Source: Macrocystis pyrifera (Eukaryota > Sar > Phaeophyceae > Laminariales > Laminariaceae). From it: DNA of 64,000 nt. A program made the translations under genes and the position numbers. The notes beneath the pieces were generated by a model, which worked only from the letters and a program-made list of their open reading frames with translations, was not told the DNA's origin and ran no database searches. The stretch lies in assembly GCA_031763025.1 (NCBI GenBank), contig JASSKH010000017.1:8782254-8846253 (forward strand), read 5' to 3'. Shown in pieces: positions 22,785 through 34,735 of this stretch (positions are counted from its first letter, which is position 1; every line of letters begins with the position of its first letter).

Positions 22785-23537
22785 AGGGCCATTCCTAACG
22801 AACAAAAAAACACTCGATTTGTGAGATTTTTGTCTAGAATCGTGATTTTTTTGTTTCGTGAATCATGACAAAAAAACCCCGATTCATGACGCCATTTTTT
22901 TTAGATTTTCCCTACAAAAACAAAATCACGATTCGTGACATTTGTCATGTCCCGAAATACGCCTGATCAAGGCACTGCGCAACCCACGTGCACCAACGGT
23001 ATCCGAAGGCCGGTATAGGGGCATGGCAGACTCTGCTTCGTACGCCGCTTGTGGACAGAAGGCGGCTACCCAAAGACACCGCTGGGCGCGGGCTAACGAG
23101 CACGTTGTGGCCTCCAAATTTCGAGGAGGAGGAGCCACAGCTCGAAGACAAGAGCGAAAATGACCTGAGAATGTCAACAGCCCAGGCCGGGTAGACGGCC
23201 TGCGAGATGGAATCTCGCGGACCGGGCTTGGCCGACGGTCGGTAAGATTGGAATCTCGCAGGCCGGGCCAGGCTTCGGCCCGTGATTCGAATATATCACG
23301 GGCCGGGCCAGGCGCGGTCGGCCCAGCCCGGCCTGACCGTGCCCCACTAGCGAGAGTTGGCTCCACCCCCAAAAATCGTTGGGTTTGAAATATCGGAATT
23401 TTTACAATTTGAAATATCACGAAACGTGACGTTTTTCGGCTTTTTTCGTTAGAACTGAAACGTGTTGGGTCGTGATCTTTTGTCATGCCAAAAAGTCACG
23501 AATCGTGATTTTTTTTCGGTTCGTTAGGAACGGCCCT
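22785..23537. mobile_element. DNA-transposon-like element with inverted termini
   Basis: The termini AGGGCCATTCCTAACGAAC (22785-22803) and GTTCGTTAGGAACGGCCCT (23519-23537) are near-perfect inverted repeats. Subterminal motifs such as AATCGTGATTTTTTT are also mirrored. The 753-bp body contains a GC-rich block of GGCCGGGCC repeats (23190-23345) and no transposase. No clean target-site duplication is visible. Confidence 0.78.
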
Positions 23538-23984
23538 ATCAGCAATAGTGCAACACCAGTTCTGGTGACACCGATGGTCCATGACGATAGGCATGCTTGT
23601 AGGACGCGACAAGTTGTTCAAAAATGGCCACACCATTTACACGACTTGACGTATATACGTAGGCGTGGACCGTAAACCGTGCGACGAAACCTTTCCTGAA
23701 AGGGAAGATGCTGACGAGCGCGCGGTGCAAAAGTCGTCGTGCAGCAGTTAGTAGTATGTATGTACCCGTAGTCCGAGTCCCAGCCGTTTAAGCCTCTACC
23801 CTACCCGTGGGATTCGCAGGGGCTTAGGATTTGTCAGATCCTCGTGCTCTGGGGACATACGATGATGCTATGGGCTAAATTGAAACACGACACGAAATTG
23901 CAAGGTGGAAGTGTGGTGAGCTTAAAAGCTTTATATTTTTACCAATCCGCCGGAGGATTAAAAATAAATAAAAAATAAACGAGG

Positions 23985-24210
23985 ACGCAGTCATTTCAGC
24001 GTCTCCTACCCTTGAGACTCGCCAGCACCCAGCCGTTTCACCTCTCTCTTTGGAACCTGTAAGACCCAGTGACTTCAGCGTCTCTTACCCTTGGGACTCA
24101 CGAGGTCTCAGTCATTTCACCTCTTGGTGCTTGGGGGACCCTCTACGACCCAGTCGTTTTTCAGCGTGTAGTACCCTTTGGGCGAGGACTCAAGTAATTT
24201 CAACTCCTTG
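23985..24210 (+). repeat. Degenerate minisatellite with TCTTACCCTTGGGACTC units
   Basis: Diverged units built from CAGTCATTTCA, then a GTCTCTTACCC-like core, then GGGACTCACGAGG repeat at irregular spacing of roughly 55-80 bp. No gene is supported. Confidence 0.6.
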
Positions 24211-25240
24211 TGCCGAATTCTCCAGAATAACTGGGACTCGTGAGTCATTGGCTTGGTCCCGAGGACTGGGACTGGTGCCTGTACTCTGCTCTGGAAACTT
24301 TGGTAATTTGCGCTTGTCGTGGGACACACAGCAAAGAGGTCTCTCGCCTCTCATCAGCATCACCATTGTCTGCCTCGTGTTGTGTGTCGTGGGTACCCCC
24401 CTCCCCCGCCCCAGGCTACACAGAAGCGAAAGCATGTGATGCATGAGTGGCACCGATTTTGAGTCAGAACAGAAAAAATACCAGTACGGAATCGCACGGA
24501 ATGATAAGATAGCACACACCCTGGGACGACTTTTCGAGAGCCCGAGTATCTCAAAACTCAGGCGGGGCTCATTCGCACGGCGAAAAATGGTGGCTTTGGA
24601 AATGTCTCGTGAAGATCATTTTTCCGTAGATGCATCGCTCTGCGTTTTTGCCCTATCCCCGTCAAAGATGTCAGGAGGCAGCGCTTTCACTCCTTGACAA
24701 GACGACAGCGAACTTCCCTTGACATGCCTTGACTGACGAAAAAACTCTTGTTACTGGGTTTTCGTGTGGAACATTCGGCCCATGTCATACAGACTTGACA
24801 GGGCGTGATTTGTCCTGCTTGACGTGTCTCTTGACGTCTTCGCTCCCTGTTGTCGACGAAACCTACGTCGAAATTCCTCCGACGGGGTGTGTGATGTTAT
24901 CACCCGTGTGATCCGGCGGTGCTACAGCAGTAGCGTAAGTATATCAGCATGTGTGGTCTACTGCATCTACTGCTGTACCAGGTAGGTCGTTTCTGGTTGA
25001 AAAAATCATCACCTGTCACCCTTGTTGTAGTACCAGGTAGTCACTAAAATCACGTCAAAAGTACTGCCGGTTTTGTTCTATTCTGTTGGCTTATTTATTT
25101 GTCCTCGCAGACAGACGCCTGATGAATGCCCAACGACCGCTGCAGGTGAACCGTTTTTTTTCCCCCGAATCAAAACGGTGCCCCCCCTCCCCATCTCTTA
25201 TGAAGTGGCGACGCTCTGATATATCAAAACCAGGTATTAC
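24211..25240. other. Intergenic region without a supported gene
   Basis: I see no exon, RNA gene or clear repeat here beyond scattered short TACTGCTGTA and ACCAGGTAG motifs near 24920-25040. Confidence 0.4.
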
Positions 25241-26011
25241 GCCGTTTCCTATGCGGTTCGATTTTTGAGCTTCAGATTTTGACCCGATGTCATTTTCAGA
25301 TATGAACTTGACAAATCGAAAAAGTCTTCCTATGCGGAAAAATCAGATTTATTCTGCGTGTAGAGATTCGAGCAAACGCCGAGACCAACTGCTGTTATTG
25401 TGGTTGGGCGCCGCGAAGAGACGCGCTGAGTGCGCTGCCCTGCGCGTAGGACCCAAGCGTCCGAGCCCACGGTGACTGCCTCTGGTCTGGCGGCGAAGAG
25501 ACGTGGCGAGTGCGCTAGAGTCAACCTGTCTTGGTATTTCGTGTTTCATTTTGTGGGTGCCTGCTGCTGCTGCTGTACAGCAGTGTAGTCTACGAGCACG
25601 TATCCACGGAGAGAGGCGCGTGCCGAGTGCGCTTCTCTTGGTCTCTAGGCCCGAGCCCGCGCCAGCCGACTCTAGTCTGGCCACGGAGGGACGCGCCGTC
25701 CGCGCGTCGAGCGCGAAGCAACGTCGCTATACAGCTGTATCACCATCCAACTCATCGATCGTTCTGCTGTTGTTTGCTGTCGTAGATAACAGCTTGAATT
25801 TGGAGAGCATGCCATTTTTCGATTTGAAAATCTGATGACCCAGGTCGTCGGAGTTTGGTGCCAAAATCCGACGACTTGGGTCATCGGATTCTCAAATCGA
25901 AGAATTTCCGGTCGGATTTTTGCATATTTGGACTGCATAAGCAGGGTCATTCACTTTTGACATCGAAAAATACAAATCTGAAGCTCGAAATCGAACCGCA
26001 TAGGAAACGGC
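25241..26011. mobile_element. Element with 38-bp inverted ends, contains a hairpin
   Basis: GCCGTTTCCTATGCGGTTCG and the following 20 bases (25241-25280) reappear in inverted orientation at 25974-26011 with about two differences. The interior includes a separate 35-bp-arm hairpin (25818-25901). No transposase reading frame was found, so it is probably non-autonomous. Confidence 0.65.
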
Positions 26012-26160
26012 CTTTTACAGTGAGTAGGAAGGATGCACGAACCAAGCTTCAGATGCATATTGTACGTTTTTATCCATCTACAGCAGTAATCGTACATGCT
26101 ATTAATAGCTGCTATATCTGGTGTTGCTTGTCGAGCGCGTCGCCACTCCACACAGACGGG

Positions 26161-26252
26161 CACCTTTAGAACCGCAATCCCGTTTCGGGTACAAGTTACT
26201 TGAAATTTGACTGGTTTGTCTCCAAATCGGGACTGCGGTACTAAAAGGGTCA
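26161..26252. mobile_element. Short MITE-like inverted repeat
   Basis: The ends CCTTTAGAACCGCAATCCCG and the inverse of CGGGACTGCGGTACTAAAAG form about 20-bp inverted termini with three or four mismatches around a 50-bp centre. A right-end-like fragment with GTCCTAAAAGG occurs near 7708. Confidence 0.6.
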
Positions 26253-27159
26253 AGTAAAGTCCGGTTCTTCGGTGGTTCTCGAAAACCCATCAGGCGTATG
26301 TCTGCGGGGGATCGGTTTTCGATTACGCCAACCGGATAGAACCGGCAGCACTTTTTACTTGATTTTAGTGACTACAACACAGGGTGACAGCTATGGTAAG
26401 GGAGAGCGTGATTCCAACCGAAAATGCTCCAGATAAAGCACACATGCTAGTACCTCTATTAATACTGGTCTTTTGCTGCTCTGGTTCGAAAGCGGTGCAA
26501 CAAATGCACGGAATATTCACGGTTCTAGCCAAGAGTAGGGAGGGGGTACTTACCAAAACGAGAAAAACGAAGAAACGACAAAACGAGGAAAAAACGGTAG
26601 GAAACAAAACGAATTACAACGACCCGCTTCGTGCTTGTTGTGGTCTGTGGAGCTGTAGGCTGTAGGGTATATTTCCCCTGTTCATTCGTATCAACCAATG
26701 CTTTCGTTAACGCCAAGCGCTGCTACTTTTATCCCGTATCCCGTCATGCACCATTCGGCCAACGCTGCGACGCATCCTACCCTCAACGCAAAGCTATTAT
26801 TACAAACCGGTTTCATATAGTTGCCTAGCGACGCTCACTGGCAGGGGTGTAGATAGTATCATAGGGTTCACGAATAGTTATTGCCCTGCTTTTGCAGCAG
26901 TACGAGCAGTGCGTTTCTTCTTCGGTCTGAAGCTTTTAGACCTGCACTCACGTGTTCCTTGGAATTCGCGTTTGTTTGATTTTTCGGCATAGACCCCCCA
27001 TTTAGACAACCATTGCGTCTGTGGGACAAAATGCTTCGAAGTACATGTATGGGTACTTGAAAATCGTGTTGATGTCCCCTGGATGCAAATCAACGTTTGT
27101 GAAGAGACGATTCAGCTACGAAAATACGTTCAGGGTGTATCGCCCTCCCGCACGTTAGC

Positions 27160-27285
27160 AAGTCTCGGTGCAAGCAATGTTTACGCCTGGTCGGCGAAAA
27201 CCCGACGTGCTCCGTCCCGGCATTGTAGGTGTGCGAGGGTCTTCGTATGGTCATACGACTTGGGCCACGCATGACATGGGTCCCC
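27160..27285 (+). repeat. Dispersed poly(C)-tailed repeat, partial copy
   Basis: This is the 3' half of the family, from GGTGCAAGCAATGTTTACGC to ATGACATGGGTCCCCCCC. Confidence 0.75.
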
Positions 27286-27412
27286 CCCCGCGCTCTGTTA
27301 ACAGGCCTGACCTTGCATGGGGAGGTCAGTCAGCCGCTATGGCTCGATGAGACCCTACTTGGCATCATACTGCGGTGACATTAATGTGGCGTGGTAGGAG
27401 TATATACAGCAG

Positions 27413-27572
27413 CAATAGCAGCAGCAGCAGCAGCAGCAGCAGCGTAGCACCCATCCAGAAGCTGAAACTGTAGTCGTCGCTGTCCTTCTTTCCTTCCTCC
27501 CTCTCTCCCTTCCTCCCTTTCCTCATTTCCTTCCTTTCTTCCTTCCTTCGTTCCTCCCTTCTGTCTGTCTTG
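27413..27572 (+). repeat. CAG and CT-rich simple repeats upstream of gene 3
   Basis: A (CAG)n tract at about 27415-27442 is followed by an impure CCTT/CCCT pyrimidine tract at 27483-27570. The pair sits 100-260 bp before the first ATG of the transporter-TLDc gene. It may lie in that gene's promoter or 5' UTR, but no defined promoter element is visible. Confidence 0.75.
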
Positions 27573-27672
27573 CCTGTCTAATTTATGCGGTGTGTGTGCC
27601 TGCTGTGTCCACGTCCTCGCCTCCGGCAGGGCAAAAGTCGACCTAGCAGCAGCTGCATCACAAGGCACCTCC

Positions 27673-30600
27673 ATGGTGGAGGCAGGGTCGGGCGATGACG
27701 ATGAAACGCTCGGCGCCTGGGCGCTCCGCTACCGGGGCGTGGCCACCTTCGGCGCGCTTGCCATGCTGGTCGGCGTGGGAAAGTTCGTGGGGTTTCACTG
27801 GCACAAGGTGGCGTTTTTGAGGAGGGTTGTGGTCCCCCCGTCCGTGATCTCGGGGGTGCTGGGCTGCGTGGTGTACCGGGTGTTCAAGGGGATCATGGCC
27901 CCGGGGGTTAAGTCTTCGCTGGACGAGAGCTTGAGCGAGGTGCGTTTTCCGTGCGTGAGGGCTTGGGGGTGCTTGGGTGTTTTCGAGTGCGTGGGGTATT
28001 TGCGTGCGTAAACCCTCCCCGATCGAATATTGTCAGGTGCCAATGTCTACCGAAACATGAAAACGGTTTTGATTGAACCTTAATACACAAACGATCCTCA
28101 GTACATCGCAGTATGTGTTCGGAATGCTCACGTACTCAGTGCAGAGATTCATGTGTAACGCTATTTGGGAGTTCCACACGGGGAATATGCGTGCTTCTGT
28201 GTGGAGCATTCAACGGGTTGTGACGTGTTTTTGTCCGCCACCTGTGACTTACTTCCTTTTTCTTGTGTTGTACGTGGATAATTTATACATATACACCCTG
28301 CGGGGCTTGTACATCAACATTTTGAGTGCCCGTCTATGGACGGGCTCAGCCTCCGCCCATCATATCAGTGAGTGCTTCGGACAGTATGGTTTCGATGGTC
28401 GTGATGGTTTTGGTGTTTACTGGTGTTCTTGATGATTTTGATGGTCTTGATGGTCTCGATGGCACTGGGTGGTTGAAAGAAGGGCGAGACGAAGGACACC
28501 AATATAGGAGCAAAAACGGGGTGGCTACTCGCAGGCGAGCGCACGACATCGTCATGGGTGTATCATACCTGAATCAACGCTGCTGAAGCTGCGCCACCAC
28601 GTCTATTATAGCCATGGGAGGGGGGTGGGAGGGGGGGGGACGGCAGAGGCCCTCTCACAGGCACAGCCAACCAGCTGGATCACGTGTTGTCTCCGCTTTG
28701 CGGGCGCATGCATATACATCGACACCGGCACCGACTACCGCCTCCCACGGGCGCCACAGCTGCTGCTGCTGCTGGCGGTTGTGGTGGGGATAGTGGTAGG
28801 GGTATTGGTGGGGATGGCTGTGGTGAGGGTGCGGTATTCCCCGCTGGTTAACCCTTGAGCCATGGCAAAATGATACTACACTACAGTAGTTCCAAGTGGT
28901 TTGTCGCCGACACGAGGGTGCAGATTGTGAAGGGGTTTGTATGCAATGGGGACATGTTTTCGAGCGCGCGACCGGGTGGTCCTGTAGCCGCTACTACCCC
29001 CGCTGGTGTGTTCTTGTTGTGCTTCTGCGTGCCGCTGTTGAGGGGATATTGATTGCTTCCTTCCTTCCTCTCCCCCCCCCCCCCCCCCCCCCCCCCATCG
29101 ATCGCTGCCTGTACAATTCCCCCCCCTCCCTTCCTCCTTCCCTCTTTCTACTACTTCTTTCCTCGCATTCGAACCCTTGCCTTTCTTATGCGTATAACCC
29201 ACCCCCCTCCTCCTCCCTCCCTCCCTCCCTCCCTCCCTCTTTATCCCTACAACTCCAATATTCAGCTCCCTCCCTCCATCCCTCCCTCCTTACCCCTACA
29301 AATCCCTGCTCCTCCTTCTCCGCAGGTGGTGGTGCTGATGATCAACTTCACCTTCGCCGCGCTCACCCTCGGCTTTGCCAGCGCCGGCACCTACGTCCCC
29401 CGCACCCGCGCCGTCGTCGCCTCCATATGGCACGAGGCCCTCCCCATGCTGGTGTACAGCCAGGTGCTTATCTGGGGACAGTCCTGCGTGGCCCTGCTGA
29501 TGGTAGGCCTTATCCGCCTTGGAAACCCCGATGTTTCTATTTTTCTGGGCGCGCTGGTGACGATGGGGCTGGAGACCGGCAGGGACGTGATGTCGTTCTC
29601 TTCCAAGGAGATAGCGGGAGATTGGGCCGAAGAGGTTAGTTGATTCGACATTCTCGCTGGCTGGCTGTGGCGCCGTCTCGTCTTTTTTTATATATAATAA
29701 GTGTGTTTGCTGTCCATCACAAAAAATTTGGCGCTGGAAGGGGGAGGAGGGGCGGGGAGGGGGGATGATGTTCGTTTTGGCTCGATTATGCATGGGGGGG
29801 TGTGCTCGATATCTCGATGTTTTGTGGGCCGAGGGGGTCAGTTGAGAGTCTGGCTGGCTGGCAGGCGGTCTAGTGTGTTTCGATAACTTTCACAGTAGGC
29901 GGTTAGAGAGCTGGCAGGAGGGGGGCAGGGAGGGGGGGGGGGGTGTGTGTACTCGATATGATGCATGGCCGTAGTCGCATGACCCTCGCATCCCTACAGT
30001 GCCGGGACGGAGCACGTCGGGCGGGTTGCTCGTTTTCCCTCCGTGTGTGACCGGCATGCTATCAATAGGTATCGTGTGGCCCGAGGAGGTATGCTGAGAG
30101 CCTCGTTGGCTAGCGGGCGCCCTTGCGTCAAGTTGAATACTACGGTCGGCTAAAAAAATACACCGCCGTTTTTTGTGGACATACTTAGTAAATGTAAGGA
30201 CATTTGAGACGTTATCATGGGGACCAAACGATCGTTACACTTTCGTCAAGAGTATCACCGTACCAGGTTCGTCGTTTTGGGATCTGGGAGGGTAGGAGGA
30301 CGGGGGGGGGGGGGGGGGGGAGGGGGGTGGGGAAGGGGGTGATTTTTATGCGCGTTCGATTTTGTGGGCTTGATGAGGTGGGGGCTCGTGTGTTACTGTG
30401 ACGGCTATGTCTTGGAACACCGCGTGTGGTATTCGTTGGAGTTTTCTTTCTGCTTGCTCGGCGGTCGCCGTGTATGGTATAGGTGGTTCTGGCGGCGGGA
30501 GGGGTCGCGGGGGGGGCGGAAGGGCGGAAGGGGCTGCTTCGCTAGCCTCGGTAGTATGCCTATTTCCCTAAACCAAAGAGATCGCCGAGACTGGGACGAG

Positions 30601-33315
30601 GGGGTTAATTGAACACCTCGCTACGATTTTGGTGGGGCGTTTTCGAGTTTTGTTAGATAAGTTTGCTGCAGGTGAAAGGAGTGTACGCGGTTTTAAGCCA
30701 GGGAGGGGGGGGTGGAGTGGTGGCTGTTTCAAATATCCATTATGCGGGGACGTGCTCTATTCTTTGTGGATAGGGAAGGTTAGTCGAGAGCGTTGAGGTG
30801 GTCTCTGTTCGTTTTTGGCTTGGGCCTTGGAACCTGGAGGGAGCGTGGAATATTTATGTACCTTTCGTTGATGATCGTGTCTTGCTTAGGCATGCACTGC
30901 CAATTCAACGCTTTTGCGTTTTCTTATCTTGTGTCTACACCGTACCGCACACCTCATGCCCCTGCCTCAAATGTTTAATCTCCCCTCAACTTGCTGTATT
31001 TGTAGACCTTTTCACAAACGCACCCACGCCACAGTTTTTGCTCCTGTTTTGCAGGGACCAAAGGGTTGTTTAATATTATAATGCATGTAGCCTTAACCAT
31101 CGTCGCTGCCGGTACTAAATGGCAAAGGGGCGCGGGGAAAAGCTGGCCCTGTTGTCCTTTCCATGAACGAGTGTCGTCCTCCATGCCCCCCCCCCCCCCC
31201 CCCCCACCCTCCATGTTCTCTCCAGCGCTTTTGACACGAAGTTCTCTCCCGCCCCCCCTGGTATTTTTGCTCCTATTGGCGCGCTAAATGCAGGTCGTTC
31301 GCCTCGCAGACTCTCTGGGTTTGCTCATCTCCATATTGGGAGGCGTTATCCTGATGACGATGCATATGGGGGGGCCGCGGTCAGGCGGGAGCAAGGTATG
31401 TAGGAGGGAGGGAAACGCCGTTCTGGGGCAGGGGGGGGGGTGCTCGATATCATGCATGGCCGTAGTCGTATGACCATAGACCCTCGCATTCCTACAATGC
31501 CGGGACGGAGCACGTCAGGTTTTCACTGACCAGGCAGACATTGCTTGCACCAAGCGCAAAGCGCCACAAGGTGTTCGGCGAGTCGCTTGAAGGGTGAGCT
31601 GCGTCCTACTAAAAACCGCTTGTGGGGTGGACTTGCCCATGGATGACAGCTTCAATGAGTTGACAAAAAAAAAACGGTGCAGCCACTTCCAGAGACAGCA
31701 ACGGGGTTACTATTTAGCTGCCTCGTGGGTGCCTTGCCACAAACACTGCGTGGTGCGGTCCTTCCCCTTGTGCGGAGTGATGGTTCTCCACCCCGCAAAA
31801 ATGATCTATAACTCGATCGCCAGCTGTGGCCGACCGCCGAAAAAAAAAAAACTAAAACGATACCCTTGTCGTCTACAGCAGTAGCTTGCGTAGTGAGCGA
31901 CATGTTTTAACACTGTCGTTGCCAAACGACGCCAACCCAACCTAAACTATATATAACAATAAAAGCAGGGAGGGACGTACGATACGTAGCTCGTACGTGT
32001 TTGCATGCGGTAGTGTATTTGCCGAAATGCGGAAACGTTCGAGAATGTTCATATTGTGGTGTGGTGTGCTGTGCTGTGCTGTGTTGTGATGTACTGTGTC
32101 CACCCCTCCCTAATCCCACGCAAACAACCGCCACCACCATCAACAGCGCCATCACCACAATCACCGCGATCACCACCACTACTACTACAGTACCACCCTC
32201 GATCCCTTGCTCTCTCTATTTCATCTCTCTCTGCTCTCCCTCTCCCCGGCCTGCCCCAACTCTCGGAACAGGGGCTACGCGCTTGTCGGCAACGACGAGG
32301 CGGGCGGCGGTGCCGGGGACGGTCTGATCGACGGCGCCAGCGGAGGCGGCGATGGAGGGCATCACAGGGAGCACTTCGACAGGGGAAGGGGGGAGGTGTG
32401 GGTGGCTTATTGGCAGGTGCGGCGTTTTCTCCTTCTTTTTTCGTTTACATAGATCATTCAATTTTGTAGCCTTGGTGGCGGCGGCGGCGGCAGCAGTGGT
32501 GGTGGTGCTGATGGAACTGGTGTGTGTTGTTGCTGCTGTGATTCACGAGGCGCTTTTGGTGTTGCTGTTGCCGCTATGGCTGTCCTTGCCCGTGTCTTGT
32601 GGCTCAGGTTTCCCCTTGTTTTGCTGTTGTCGCCTTCGTCAACTTCCCACCCACACTCCCTCGTCGCAACCCTCTCCCATCTCCACTCCCCTCCACCCCC
32701 ACCCCACCCCACCCCCCTGCCCCTACCCGCCACCCCCCACCCAACTCCCCTTAAACCCAATCCAAGCGGCTTGGGAGGAGGCAGGGACGGAGGAGGAGGT
32801 GCTGGAGGTGCCGGTGGGGGCCTAGGAGGCGGAGACTCGGATGGACGCGGCGGCGGCATCGTTGGCGGCGGCGGCGGCGGCGCAAGTGGCAGCAATCGCG
32901 TCGGCCGTGGCAGCCTCGCCGACACGGACGAGATTCGGGCCCGCTCCCTCTCCCCTTACTCCCACCCGCGACGCGGGGGCCGGGAATGCGGCGGGAAGCA
33001 TTGAGGCCGGCGCTCCCGAGGCTGCGGTCGCCAAGCGCGACAGGGGGCCGACCCTGGCGATGCACCGGGCAGGCCTGGGAGCGCACCTGCTGCTCCCCGC
33101 GGTGTCCGTGGGGGCGGCGTGGCTTTTGGACCTCTTTATCCGCTTCCTGGAGAACAGCCTCGAGTACACGGCCAAGCATCATATTATTTCCGGCGAGTTT
33201 TGGTGTGGGGGGGGTGGGGGTTGGGGGGGGGGGGGGGGGGGGGGGGTGACAGGCTTGAGCTTTCGTCGGGTATGGACGGACATGCGCGAGCGAGGGCTGC
33301 TGCAGGTTATGTCGA

Positions 33316-33346
<31 letters not shown>

Positions 33347-34677
33347 GTGGTTGCGCCCTCCGCCCTTGTTCCTCTCCGTACCGTATCGCCCCTCTCTCAG
33401 TGTTAGGCTATCATCCTTATTCTGCCGGAGCGAAAGAAAGGGGGTAGATTTGTTTCGAATTCCTGTATATAGACGGCGAGCGTCTACAGTAGGCACAGTA
33501 GGCTGCACACTTTCTTATATTTTTTAAATATTCGAGACTACTAATAGAGTTCTTAAAGGTCTGTTTTCTCACACGGGAGGACCAGTACTGTATTCCTTCC
33601 ACGATTGGAAAATCCGTCGAACAGAGGCGTTCAATTAAGGGGACCACTTCAGGACTGCTGTGCCCGATTTTTTGGATAGGATGGAATTGCTTTATCCAGA
33701 CCTGAAAACGTTTTGGGAAATAGCGTGCTCAACCCTTGCTCTATTAGGCAGTAACGCTGCAAACACCCCCCAACACTATTTTCCGGTGATTTTTCTCCGT
33801 CGCGCAGGTCCAGTTGTTTACAGGGTTATTGAAGGGATACCCTTTGATGGCTAAAACACCATGTTTTATGGAAACCCCTTGTGTGTGTGTGTTTTTTTTT
33901 TCTTCAGGTTTCCGGCTGTTCCAGCTGAGCATGTGCACCGCCCTCCTCTTCATGTGCGTGATCCGCCGGTCCAGCCCCTTCCGCTACCACAGCGAGTGGT
34001 TCTTCCGGCTCAGCGGCCTGTGCCTCGACCTCATGACCACTGCCGCCATCAGCAGGTATTCGCCATCCCGTATACTATTCAGATGTCAAGGTTAGATATC
34101 ACGTTTGTGTTGGACTTAATGACACGACTGCAAGTAGGTTGCGGTTGCTGTTCGACATTAACCATGGCTTTGCTGCGCAGGGGGGGGGGGGGGGGGTGTT
34201 TGGGGGGGGGAGGTGGGGTCAGGGCGGTGTGGGAGGGCGTGGCGCGTCAACTCCCCACCCCACACGCCTTACCCTATAGCCCCGTCCTCTTCCTCTATCC
34301 TTCCCCGTCACACATCACCGAGCCTGCACGTACCTCGATCTCTGACCGCGGCGGCCATCGGCAGGCATTATTCTGCAGCTTCAGGTTTTGCTGCCGTGCG
34401 CTTGCTTACGTGCTTGCAGAGGTGTGGTGCGAGCCACCCTTAGTAGGGAGGGGGGGGGGGTGGGGGGCACTGTGAGGACGAAGTGTAAGGAAACTCGTTC
34501 TCGATCGCCTATATATATATATATATTTTTTTTTTTTTGTTTCAATTCTGATGGTCATTTTATTGTCGCTATGCTTGGCGCAGCGAAAGATAACAGTTAC
34601 GAAGGAGTTGTTGGTGACGGTGTGGCGTGAGAGGGTAACTCTGTACTCTGTGGGGGGGGGGGGGGGGGGGGGGGGGT

Positions 34678-34735
<58 letters not shown>

